Shown here piece after piece: positions 1 to 11,030 of a stretch of 64,000 nt of DNA. Made by a program: the position numbers and the translations under genes. Origin of the DNA: Gamarada debralockiae (lineage: Eukaryota > Ascomycota > Leotiomycetes > Helotiales > Hyphodiscaceae); NCBI GenBank assembly GCA_002803225.1, contig NXFV01001227.1, forward strand, positions 29,559 to 93,558. Direction: 5' to 3'. Within the stretch, counting starts at the first letter, position 1. The number at the start of each line of letters is the position of its first letter. The notes below the pieces were generated by a model. That model was not told the DNA's origin, searched no databases, and saw only the letters and a program-made list of their open reading frames with translations.

Positions 1-2067
1 TCTTACGATTATGGGCATGAAGAGCGATGAGGAAGATGTTGCTAAGCTGGCTGTGGAATTCTGGAGCACAGTTTGCGAGGAAGAAATCGCTATTGAGGAT
101 GACAACGCACAGGTATGTGTTGGATTAATACTACAGCCAATGAAGTTGCTAAGCGCGCACAGGTTGAGAGAACCGACCAGATGCGACCATTCTACCATTT
201 CTGCCAAGTTGCGACTCCTGAGGTTGTCCCAGTTCTGTTGATGCTCCTTACAAAGCAAGACGAGGATGCTGGTGATGAGGAATACAACATCTCTCGCGCT
301 GCATACCAATGTCTTCAACTTTACGCGCAAGCTGTCCGCCAATTAGTTATCCAACCTGTCTTGACCTTCGTTGAGGCCAACTTGCGCTCCGAGGATTGGC
401 ACAGCCGGGATGCTGCAGTCTCTGCCTTTGGCGCTATCATGGAAGGACCCGAGGAAACCACACTTGAGCCCATCGTGAAGCAAGCTCTTCCAGTCATCAT
501 TGGCATGATGAACGATAAGGTCATTCACGTCAAGGACTCCACTGCATACGCCCTTGGTCGCATTACCGAGGCATGCTCGGAGGCTATCGACCCTTCTGTG
601 CACCTTCCGCAATTGATCGGCTCTTTGTTCGAGGGTTTGATCAGCAGCCCCAAGATGGCCGGATCATGCTGCTGGGCTTTGATGAACCTCGCTGAGCGTT
701 TCTCCGGAGACATTGGCTGCCAAGAAAACCCCCTGTCGCCTCACTTCAACGAGTCCATCTCCCGCCTTCTTCAAGTCACCGAGAGAGCTGACGCCGATAA
801 CCAACTCCGAACTGCCGCCTATGAAGTCCTCAACACCTTCGTCCAGAACGCTGCCAATGACAGCTTGCCCGCTGTCGCATCACTTTCAGATGTCATTATC
901 AAGCGTTTGGAAGGCACTATTCCTCTTCAGTCTCAAGTCGTCAGCGTTGAAGACAAGATAACTCTAGAGGAGATGCAGACCAGTTTGTGCACTGTCCTTT
1001 TGGCCATTATCCAACGTCTCGAGAAGGAAATCACACCTCAAGCCAACCGCATCATGACCGTCTTGTTGCAGATCCTCAACACTGCTGGCCCCAAGTCCAG
1101 TGTCCCCGATGCAGTCTTCGCAACTGTCAGCGGCTTGGCCAATGCCTTGGAAGATGGCTTTGCCACCTACATGGAGGCTTTCGCTCCATTCCTTTACAAT
1201 GCGCTCGGCAACCAAGAGGAGCCCAGCTTGTGCTCGATGGCCATTGGTCTCGTCAGCGACATCACCCGCTCTATGGGCCCGCCTTGCCAGCCATACTGCG
1301 ATACATTTATGAACTATCTACTAAACAACTTGAGGGTATGTTTGCGCGTGAAGCGGGTCTTAAAGCCCTTTTAGACCTGTTGAAAAAAACTCCTATCGAT
1401 GTTATCGTGGACCTCCGCTTACATAAATCACAGAGTACGGCTCTCGCCAATCAATTCAAGCCCGCTATTCTTCAATGCTTTGGAGATATTGCTGGTGCCA
1501 TCGGTGGTCATTTCGAGACCTACCTATCGGTTGTCGCTCAAGTTCTTCAACAGGCTGCTGGTGTTCAGGCGAGCCCTGATGGGTCATATGAGATGTTCGA
1601 CTATGTCATCTCATTGCGTGAGGGTATCATGGATGCTTGGGGTGGAATCATTGGTGCTATGAAATCTGGAGACAAGAGTGAGTCAATCATCTCCGATGAA
1701 ACGGATGCCACTAACCGCGCAATAGCGCACTTGCTTCAACCTTACGTCGAGTCTATCTTCTCGTTGTTGAACATCGTCTGGCTTGACCAGAACAGAAGCG
1801 ATGCTCTCATGCGCTCGTCAATGGGTGTCATTGGGTAAGTTCGGTCCCTAGTCCTCGAAGTATCAAGCTAACGACAGTAGTGATCTTGCCGATGCTTTCC
1901 CCAACGGCGAATTCCAAGGTTTCTATCGCCAAGAATGGCTCACTGCAATGATCAAGGACACCCGCCAAAACCGTGAATTCTCTCCCCGAACCATCGAGAC
2001 CGCACGCTGGGCCCGCGAACAAGTCAAGCGTCAGATTGGCGGCACACACGGCAACCTCCAAACCTGA
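1..2067 (+). CDS. KAP95: Importin subunit beta-1 (Kap95-like), 3' part, 5' end outside the window
   Basis: Karyopherin beta-1 carries importin-alpha/NLS cargo through nuclear pores and is released by Ran-GTP. Only the C-terminal 620 or so residues of an expected ~870 are present. The protein reads as continuous HEAT-type helical repeats, with family-typical blocks such as FWSTVCEEE, EDWHSRDAAVSAFGAI, VKDSTAYALGRI and QFKPAILQCFGDIAGAIG. Proposed exons are 1-112, 163-1335, 1434-1834 and 1881-2067; introns of 50, 98 and 46 nt have GTATGT or GTAAGT donors and AG acceptors, and all joins keep frame. The stop is TGA at 2065-2067. The reading frame at the left edge starts at base 2. Identification rests on clear family resemblance; the exact intron ends are inference. 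Confidence 0.95.
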
Positions 2068-3707
2068 TCGCCCCCTTCCCTCATTCTTCTCTCACATGCG
2101 TCAAAGACATACGTACCATACTTTTAATGTCCGTCTCTTAGGCTCCGGCGCAATCATCCACACCTACACATAGAGCCCTGGTCTTCATTCAATACTTCTT
2201 TCTGTCTGTTACTTCTACATTTTTTGCGGCTGGTCAACAAAAGAGGGTCTTGTCCTCGGCCAAGCCTGCTATTCGGTGGCGATACTTTCGATTGCGCCAC
2301 AAGCCCTTTTAATGCAAATCCTGAACCCCTTATGCGAGCAAGCGATGCGAATAAAATGATAGATCGGAATTCTCGGCGAAGTCGACTGCGAATTATATCC
2401 GGATATCCTATGACAGAGTTATCAGCACATCCAACACGAACAACACGACCCAGCACAGCAACACAACACTTTGTATAAAAGCCCCCACGACCCCTGAATA
2501 TCGAACCGCGCCGCGCCAATACCCCCGTTTACGTCACTTTTATTTTTGATTTTCTATGCGAAGGGTTGGGAAAGAAAGAAGAATGGAGTTGGAGGAGGTT
2601 ACGTCACCTAGAAATTCATGTATCTCGCCTGGAAAGGATGGGAAAAGTTCTGTATGAGGCCAACAATGTACGCCGTCTGGGCCGTTGTGTGGTCGGTGAC
2701 TGATGAGAAATAGAGTCAAGTTTTGGAGAACGAGGGATTGATGGGTGGGTGGATGGTGGAGGAAGTTGATGTCAACGAAAGCAAATCTTGTGGAGGGCTT
2801 CAAGTGGGGTTATACATAAGATAGCTTCTCGGATAGGAGAGTGTAGGGGACATACGAGGTGCAGGTTGATGGAAAAAGGATAAATTGCGCTAGCTAGTCG
2901 CTATGTGCCCCCTGATAGGAAGATGAATGAAATGCGAATCCCCCTAACACCATACCCTATTGTGATGTGCAATGTAGAACGAAGCCCAAGGTGCTGATGA
3001 GCCCAGAGCCCGTGTCTGTCTTTGTGTCAAAGATAGGAGCGCCTACACTACTTCGTCTATAACCTTCTGTGCACATTGTTATTCTAGCACTAGCAACAAG
3101 TCAATGATTTGAAGAACGGCAATATGAGAAAGGGGAGTGCAGAAGTTCCTGTCTCTGTCTCCTTTCCCAGAACCACAAACCCCTTGCCTTGTCATTGTCT
3201 CTCCGTGTGAACACGCTCTTCAGTCCCTTATCCTTTTCAATCTGAAACCAGGTGGCACAATAACAAAGCGACAGTCGCGACTGAATACTATCTCGACAAC
3301 AGGAAAACGACAAGTCTAGTCAAGACGTTGTGAAGTTGGATAATCTGTTGCCTAGATCCGGACCTGAACTTTCTCTTCCTGACACACTGTGCATGTCATA
3401 GTGTGCCTCATAGTGTAACGCATAGATTTGGTCTGCAAACTCAGCCTAGTAGTCTTGAAATTATTATTCTGAACGCTCTTCCGGGGATTATTACTACTGT
3501 ATGTTGGTGCTACTATCACAGCAGCAATGCTGTCTTGTGTCCCTCTTCGTAGTTCCTAAGACAATGATGTTGGCTTTTCAGTGATATTCCGTTAGTTCTA
3601 CAGTAGGAAGTGTGCTATATATATGTGGAAGTCCTTATTCGCCACCTAGTGTGACTTATACCGAAAATGCTAGTTATACTTATTTGCCATTGCATTTGTC
3701 ACTTATA
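2068..3707. other. Gene-free stretch downstream of importin beta-1
   Basis: The first few hundred bases are probably the 3' UTR and terminator region of the importin gene. No ORF here resembles a protein; all are short and lack a recognisable motif. Base composition becomes steadily more AT-rich toward 3600. I see no RNA gene or clear repeat. Confidence 0.5.
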
Positions 3708-3709
3708 TA

Positions 3710-5270
3710 AGAGTCGGGGCCACCACGCACGGCACCTAAGCGAAATCCATGAAATTAACCCTCTAACTTATACAACTCACTATAATTCTAATTCTAATTA
3801 TTTTGACTCCAAATAAAAGATATATATTAGTTAATAGTAGCTAATCCTCGTACTTTAATTATATCTTCAATTTTGCAAGTCAATTGCTTTACATAGTGCC
3901 GAAAGTCACATGGATCAACCTAGTCCCATAGCTTTTATAGCTCCCTATATATGTCCTCCTTATTTTTTAGCACATAAGGCAATTCCTTTAGCTCTATTTT
4001 ATCTAGCGCTATATCTTCTCTATTAGGTTTAGATATGGCAAAGAAGAAGACTAGTTAAACCCACGAATACTATGCTACTATACTCCCCCCGGTCCAATTC
4101 GTAGTAACAAGGGTTTGACCAGATATACGGTCTGATTAGCCTGAACACCGTATATCAGGAAATGTTCGCGGGTTTTTCAGAAACTCGTCCAACTATCTTG
4201 TCTAAATACCACCCGATCACGGTATTCTGAGGCCAGATTGCACATCGAAAGTACCGTGATCGCACCCTAGCACTACGAATTGGACCGGGGGCGGTATAGT
4301 ATAGCCTAGGTAATCAAGCCTTTCTATAATATACCTTCGATCTATCTTCTATAAAGATATACTCTGGCCTTAGCTAATTAAACAAAGGGGAAACAACAGG
4401 TTTGAGGACTTGCTGAAGATAGGCTTTAAAGCAAATTCCCTTACGATTAAGGAACTTCTCTATAAAGACTAATTCTAACTTATAGTCCTAGCCTATAGCC
4501 CCCCAAATCATGACTAAAAACCTCCCTAACTAATATATTAACCAAATACAATATATATAGCATTTTTTGTCTATATGTTATATAATCCAAATCCTTCTAT
4601 ACTTCCTAACCTCAAATATAGTCTTATCTAACTAATAACCCTTCTCTAATCACCTCTAAGCCTACTATTAGTTCTGTGTGCTACTTAGTCTAATATTCTC
4701 TACTACTTATGTTCGAACGCGAACCTTAATCATTTCTTGGCTTATTTGCGCAATATAAAGGGTCTTTGGCATGTGATACAGCGTTAGTAGCCTACGCAAG
4801 GCAAATCTCAACGAATAGTTCGTATAGAGGCTTAAATACCTAGCTGTCCTCTAACCTACTCGAAGGATAATTAACGTATAGCCCAATCTTTTGAAATATA
4901 ACGAATACAGTAGCGAATCTCTTTCATAGTCATTATATGTGGCTTCAGGGCTTTCTTTTATAGTCACGTTTCCTCGTTTCTTGTCATAGAATACATCAAA
5001 TCATTTGTCGAGAGAGGGAGGTCTTTAACATGATCTCTTGTTACGAATTTCCATTACGATATAAACTGCGTATAACTTTCTGTATAAGAGTGGGCCATTC
5101 GCCATGACCCTTCTGTGGAGGGGAGCTAAAGATAATAGTATTGTCTATTTTGAATTGTAAGGTAAAAGAGTTTGTAGTTGATTTAGTAGGTAAATTAGAA
5201 AAGCGGGCCTTGAAATTCAACGCATTAACGCGCCTCACTTAAGTGGGCCGTGTGTGGTGGCCCCGACTCT
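3710..5270. mobile_element. Degenerate AT-rich DNA transposon with ~33-nt terminal inverted repeats and TA flanks
   Basis: The left end (3710-3740) begins AGAGTCGGGGCCACCAC and is repeated inverted at the right end (5238-5270), with a few mismatches and a 2-nt indel. Both ends are flanked outside by the dinucleotide TA (3708-3709 and 5271-5272), as expected for a Tc1/mariner-superfamily target duplication. The 1.56-kb interior is very AT-rich and has no long ORF, which fits RIP decay of a once-coding element. The right end abuts the broken LINE ORF1, so the element may have inserted into or next to that LINE. A second small inverted-repeat element is nested at 4083-4294. I could not recognise a transposase, so the family assignment rests only on TIRs and the TA flank. 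Confidence 0.6.
4083..4294. mobile_element. Stowaway-like MITE, 212 bp, TA target duplication
   Basis: The 24-nt ends are inverted copies: left CTCCCCCCGGTCCAATTCG and onward (4083-4106), right the complement (4271-4294), with about three mismatches. TA lies directly outside each end (4081-4082, 4295-4296). Two further internal inverted repeats (4122-4130 against 4147-4156, and 4214-4224 against 4252-4262) would let the element fold into a multi-arm hairpin. Small size, TA duplication and CTCCC-type ends match Stowaway MITEs mobilised by Tc1/mariner transposases. No coding capacity. Confidence 0.7.
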
Positions 5271-5272
5271 TA

Positions 5273-6530
5273 CTAGAATCTCTAACAGATATCCTAGATC
5301 CCAAAGTCCTAGAAGCCCTGCCTTGTATGATGTCTTCGAACAAAGTACGCGATCTTCGAGCCCGACTTGACACCGCAAGAGCGCTAACGCCCAGGAAGCG
5401 CAACAACCCAATATGGTCGAGGGTCAAGAGGGTTGCACTCTCTTGTCTGATACTGTTCGGCACAGATCTTGCATGCCGTTTGATTCTTGAACTGCATCTG
5501 CATGTGTCTGTACTCTTTGCAGTTGTAGCATCGCTCAGAGCGCGCCCGCCGGACGAACTCCTGGGCGCCGGCTCCACACCCTCCAAAAATTGCCACATTC
5601 TCTCTCAGTATTCGCTGGGCTGCTTCTCTTGAGGAGAGGTACACTACTAGTGATCCGGTTGTTCGCTCAGATGGTTTGCTGATCCAGTGGATTTTCTTCG
5701 TAGTTGCCTTCGCCCTTCTCTGCTGTTCTCTTCGCTGAACTTCTCTAGGACGTCCTCCCGTAAAGTCCACCCATCCCTATTCTCTTTCACGACGTCTGCC
5801 TTAAAGACATTGTCACACTTGATAGGAAACCAGGTCTCCCCTATGACACGCTCCCAGTGCTGACACCTCCAGCCATCGTGGGTTGGCCCTAGCTGTCTTG
5901 CATTGCTCCTCTGATGTCATGACCAGTTCCACTTTATTTCCCGCCCTGCTCTTGATGTGCTGCACGGAGATGCCCTTGGTTTGTTCCCCAGCTGCCAACG
6001 CCTTATTGATATTTTCCTTGACTGCCAATAATGGCGCCCCTTTGATACCATTTCGCTCTTGGACTCTGTCGAGGTCAATCACCATTGCCTTATCCTCGTC
6101 TTGGGAGATCGCTTGACCAGTGGTTGGCAGCTGACTCGAAGAACTCGATCCGGATGGCAGCGACGGCCAGATGCTCGTAGTAAAGACTCACAGACGGTCT
6201 GCTACGGCTTAGAGATGCTTGGATCTCATTGATGCCCTCCCTGACCGCCGTGAGCTGTCCCTTGACCTCCTCTCTCCATACGCGCAATGGGTCATCGCTC
6301 TCCTCGTATTTCCGCTGCAGATCATCGATTTTACGACCTAGGTCCTCAATCGTTTTGTATTGTGTCTGGATAATCCGACGCTGCTCTTCGTTTTGAGTCG
6401 CGAGCTTGAGAATCGCGTCGTTCAATGTTGTAAGCAACGTCATAACTTCACGCCCGGTTGATGTTAGTTTCGCAGCTTGCACGAGTCCTGCTGGCTCCTG
6501 CGACCCTTTATTCGTTCGTTCTCCATCTTG
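5273..6530 (-). pseudogene. Broken LINE (Tad1-type) ORF1 / gag-like relic
   Basis: On the minus strand, three pieces in order resemble the nucleic-acid-binding ORF1 of Tad-like LINEs. A coiled-coil N-terminal part (6482-6090) is rich in Q/E/K heptads. A middle part (6085-5813) carries the block KGISVQHIKSR. A C-terminal part (5770-5384) has two degraded zinc knuckles, CYNCKEYRHM and CKICAEQYQTREC, in which expected Cys/His positions are replaced. A frameshift lies near 6087 and stops near 5810. The ORF2 (endonuclease/reverse transcriptase) is missing; sequence to the left is the TIR element. It is inactive. The family name is from motif resemblance only. Confidence 0.6.
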
Positions 6531-7446
6531 CTTCGATTGAAAAAGAGTCCTTGCAACTTTGCTTTATCGTTAGGCACAAAAGTCGGCTCAAAAGGTTTTA
6601 GTTTGGTAACGCGTTCGGCTTTTGATGTTGTCGGTTGGAGACGCGATACCTCAGGAAGTTCCGACGAACTCGCATCGCTTACGATGTCCTCATTCCTCTA
6701 CTTCTTATCCTCCTATCTTTCCTACTTTTCCAATATTCAATAGGTTCCTCTGGGTTAGATTTCGAGCGTTTTTCCCGTCCATCCGTCTGTACTTGTTACG
6801 GTCCGTGGGTGTTACGGTACTGTAAGGAGCACAGTGCCCTCATCTGCACAGTACCGCGGGTATTACGGCACCGTATTTGGCACAGTACCATAAGGGGCAC
6901 AATACCGTACATAATTTTAGTCGGTTGCGTCACGAGCGACTCCGGGCGATGGAAACCATCCACATCTTGAAGGGGAGTTGGGTATTGATAGGGATCATCT
7001 GGAGCCGGTTATAGTTATAGTTCTTTAATTGTGTTGGCTCAGGTGAATCCAATGGAAATCTAGAAGTTTGTGTCAATTGGGATTGGGTTAATTTGTCTCT
7101 TTGTGACCTGCACGGATCACCCATGCTGACTAGGGCTACGGAGAGATTGCGTGCAGGAGAGGATGGCTACCCAGCTCACTTTAGTAGCCTGAACAACGGC
7201 TCCTCATGTGTTTGACTTCTCGCTTTTGGCTAATTACACTTGATCCGACTAACCTATATATATCATTTTCGTCAAGTTGTGACGACGATGCTCAAGGAGC
7301 CCAAACAAGCTCCCAGGGGTCCCAGCTATGTAGACCATAGATTTCTTGATTTTGACTACTCAAACACAACGCTTGTCAAAATACTGAGGGATCGGCTTGA
7401 ATCGAGATTTTCGAAATTTCAGCTAGGTCGATACCCATGTTACCAT
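6531..7446. other. Probable LINE 5' leader with short inverted GGTAC/GTACC repeats, then gene-free DNA
   Basis: Between about 6795 and 6915 the sequence alternates phrases such as TTACGGTACTGTAAGG, GCACAGTACCG and GGCACCGTATTTGG, a cluster of imperfect inverted repeats built on CGGTAC. It lies just upstream of the minus-strand ORF1 relic, so it may be its untranslated leader or promoter. The rest (6930-7446) shows no supported gene. Confidence 0.35.
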
Positions 7447-7640
7447 GTCAGTTGGCGGGATTGTGTGGAGTAAACAGCATTCGACTGACGAGTTAAGACT
7501 TCAGCTATTGATGCTTATATAAACAATTGGAACGAATAGGCAGCCGTAGGCTCCAATACTAAAAGCTAGGTAGAAATGGTACTCGTGATAGATGAATCAA
7601 CCATGCAACTCATCATGTGACTCATACCAACCAACCAACA
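7447..7640 (-). mobile_element. Solo LTR of a Copia-type retrotransposon
   Basis: This ~194-bp block matches, with scattered substitutions and a small indel, the LTR at 54748-54938 that stands next to a Copia gag. It starts TGTCAGTTGGCGGG and ends CCAACCAACA, so in either orientation it has TG..CA ends. No gag or pol lies beside it, indicating LTR-LTR recombination. Flanking 5-mers (tacca / accca) are only partly similar, so a target duplication is not certain. Orientation follows the 54-kb copy, where gag reads on the minus strand. Confidence 0.75.
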
Positions 7641-7757
7641 ACCCAGGAGTCCAAAAATCTAGGCCTAGAGATTCTCAGTCATCGCACATGCATACGGAGA
7701 TGAGGCCTAGGAATTTGAGTTTCGGCCCTACGGTGGTGGAAATATACTCCAATTCCT

Positions 7758-9932
7758 TCATGCGATCGTTACAACCTGCCTTGAAGCCCCTTCGAAGAAA
7801 TCGCCAGCCTTGACATATAGGCTCGTCCATTTATTACTGCCAGAGCATCTTATGGGCACACTAGGATACCATGGGTGCCGTGAAAACATCCCTATCCGTT
7901 TGTACGAGCCCCCTTTCGGCTCTTGCTTCAATATAATCCCACATGAAGCCAACTTTGTCCTTAATATTTCGAGACAATAGACAGGAGTCCCTGATGGGAG
8001 AAACTCAGAGCTTCTACAATCTGAAATATCAGTGTCTGGACAAAAGATCATTGAGAAATATCTTCTGTCCAGCCTGCAGCAAAGAGTTCCGACAGCTTTG
8101 TTCTTAAGTATCGAAAGCTTCGCGGTAACTAAAGGACCAGAAATTGTGATACGACCTTCAGTACAACGACCAAAGGGGTCGGTTCCCGAAGGAAAATAGC
8201 TCACGTCCATGACTTCCGCCAGCTGATTTGAGTATCTGGTATTGAAATAGATGTTCCCATCTAACGACGCCCAAGACCAAGTTGGAGCTCTGTAACTCGT
8301 TGAACGAATCCCCAAACACCAATCATCCGGGGTGGCTTCGAGCTTCTGGTGATCCATCTCCGCCTTCCCAACATACCAAAGTAAGTGATATGGTAGATCG
8401 CGTTCCCAGATGCCAGCCAAATACCTACAATCTTTGAATCTTGCCATTCTCTGGGCTAAGCCAGAGAGTGCAGGTAGTTTATCTGACTGGAATGAGAGAT
8501 CTAAGCCAGAATATGCTCTAACAACTGGTTCCCAAGGCTCATAGTTCGTGGTATCCCGGACATAGCAGGAACTTGCCGCAAGCCTTATAGCATCGTTAAA
8601 CATTACTTTTTGGATACCGAGGAGACGGTAATTCCTATCTTCTTCCAAACACTCGCACCTCCTTCGAGTCCGGCACTCCCACATGATTTCATCACACATG
8701 TAATCGATCGTTCTCGCGGCTAGAACACGTTCCTGGAGTGTCCACGCCCTGCTAAGCAAAGGGTTGAAACTAGCTATCGAGTTGTTTTTGCCTAGCTCTT
8801 TGAACTGGTACCCGTAGTATAGTCTTGCGTAGATATCGTTCTCACAATCTACGAGCCACGGCACAATAAGATCGATATCCTTGGTTTGGCGACTAGTCCC
8901 GTGTCTATCGTTGAACAATCCCCCATCTCCATCCTTCGAATGAGTTGCACATATAGTGAGATATGAGTTCTCATATATTTGAGCCATCTGTCCAGATTGA
9001 ACTTCCCATTCGATTGGATCATCTTGTACAATGCACAATGAGTCGATCCAGATAAACTGAAAGCCGAGTCTTCGAGTAACTGTTATAGCGTCCCGATAGG
9101 TCTGGCTAAGATTCTCCCACTTGATCCCTTGTTGGTGATCTTTAAGATTCCGCAATGTGGTTAGTGCTCGGGACGGACCAGATCCCCAACAATGACTTAG
9201 AGTCAGATATGTCCCCAAGTGTCCTTGGGAGTCGTAGAGTCTGACATTATCACCCCTGACATCGACAAGTCTCGAAGGTAGGATGGAAATTCGACTCTGG
9301 GGGCAATTCTTATGCTGAGAGGAGCACTCATCCATCCAAGACTTGATTGATTTGAAACAATCATCACTGTCTGAGAATCTTGGCACATCTGAGTAACACC
9401 CAACGTCCATTATCCAAGAGAATGAAGCTATTCATATTTAGCTGAAGCTATTATAAACTGAAGAGAAGGTAATACTAGACTTTGCATATAACTGCACAAT
9501 GTTGGAGTGTCTTGCATCCACTCCTTCGAGATAGAGGAAGGCTAATTTTGGAAGTCTTTCGGATTTCTTTGACTGGGAGTTCTCCGCTGTCCCAGGTATG
9601 ACTCCAATAATGACTTTCAAGTTGTTTGCTTCTATTGTGATATAGCCAGTGCAAACCTCCTCGTGGCACTGGCATTTCTTCGTGACTGCGTGCCGCTGTA
9701 TCCCAGTGAGGCCTTTCGTTAGTCGGAAGTGGATGATTGTTCTCATAAGAACAGAACAATTCGTACAACCTTTTTCACTGCCTCTGGATATACTCCACAT
9801 ATAGGTGGATAGCCACCAACTCTGTTCAGAGAGAGATTTCTCCTGGAGATTACGGCAATTGTCACAGACTCCATTTCGGATGGTGATCGTTTGATTTCGC
9901 TTCTCATTGTAATCCTTGATATTAAAAGACAT
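7758..9932 (-). CDS. HET-domain protein (heterokaryon incompatibility type), 708 aa
   Basis: The predicted protein carries the HET signature: YLTLSHCWG, then FIWIDSLCIVQDD and a YENSYLTICATHS segment, in the order seen in vegetative-incompatibility proteins. The C-terminal half has the usual WTLQERVLAART and APTWSWASLDG blocks. Two exons are proposed on the minus strand, 9932-9476 and 9427-7758. The 48-nt intron uses donor GTATTA and acceptor TAG with an upstream CTAA. It is a multiple of three but contains an in-frame stop, so splicing is needed. Exon 1 adds two CxxC pairs (CDNCRNL, CTNCSVL). HET proteins trigger programmed cell death on non-self fusion; the partner here is unknown. No lesion is visible, so the gene looks intact. 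Confidence 0.88.
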
Positions 9933-11030
9933 AGCTTTTCCCTTTTCATTGGCCGTGTGACTGTGAAAATGTGGTTTTCGAGTGAGTTCCTGCTGCTTGA
10001 TGGTGATGGTTGATTGAAAAAAAGTAGGATTTAAGCGAGACGGGATCTGGGGCGGGAAATCGGTTAGGCAAAGCCTGGAAGCACGTGATAAAATAAAACA
10101 TTCTTGTGTACTAGAGTCACGTGATGACTGGTGTCACCGCTATATAATGACGCAGTTATTCTCCATCTTACTTTGCGGGCTATGTATGTACAATTACCAG
10201 GCACAAATATAACATAATGGCTAAGCCTCTAATCACGTGTACACGAAAAGTGGAACAGCCGCAAGGAAGCTAAAATAGAATCTGTGCTTTTAGGGCGGGA
10301 AACAAGGGCACAGCCTTAACTGGGTTTCGAGGAAGCTAATATCAGGCCATCGGTGGAGTCAAAATACTGTAGCTCCTCGATGGCATGCTCAGGATTACTC
10401 GCCGATAGTTTATACAAGTTTCTTGGCACTCAGAACGCCAAGGCGGCATCCGCTTATACCCGCATCGTTAGTGGTGGCATTTAGTGTCCAGGGCGCCATT
10501 CCATCTGCGAGAGCATTTTCCCATGCAACCTTCATCTTCTTCCTCTCCTCCGGATCCTCGGTCTATGGTTATCGTCGATGTCCATTTTCCATGTGAGTCC
10601 ACACATTTGTTACACAATAGCAATCTCTCAAGTACAAGTCCTTTATGCAACGGGTTGCACCGAGGCTTTGAGATATCCGGCAAATTCTGAAACCTGAGCC
10701 CCCTGCTGTTGCTGCCGCCATATCACTTAGAATGATGCGCTCCAACGAGGGACGCAGGGAAATGCTTCCCATCTCCAAACTCCAAAAAGAGTCGCAGATA
10801 GTTCCAAATACAGTGCTCCATGGACTAGAACCCCAGGCGCCATGCAGCGGGCTTTGTACTCAATCGTGAGCCTCGGAGGGAGGGTTCGCAGATGGCCACT
10901 TCCATAGGCGACGTATCTATATACGAGGGCCACATCCCCTCATCAATACCTTCACGTCGCCTCCATCAGTTCTCTCCTCTGCTTTCCTTTGACCTCTCGT
11001 ATTACCACGCTCCACTCCTTTATACCCACT
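9933..11030. promoter_or_regulatory. Divergent upstream region of HET gene and MFS gene, with three CACGTG boxes
   Basis: CACGTG palindromes occur at 10082-10087, 10118-10123 and 10234-10239, three within 160 bases, upstream of the minus-strand HET start. Such E-box-like sites are bound by bHLH factors of the Cbf1 type; that they act here is inference. The remainder up to the MFS start has only short unsupported ORFs. Confidence 0.4.

Noticed and set aside
5239..5632. Two antisense ORFs over the LINE relic
   Set aside because: Shadows of the LINE ORF1 sequence with no own motif.
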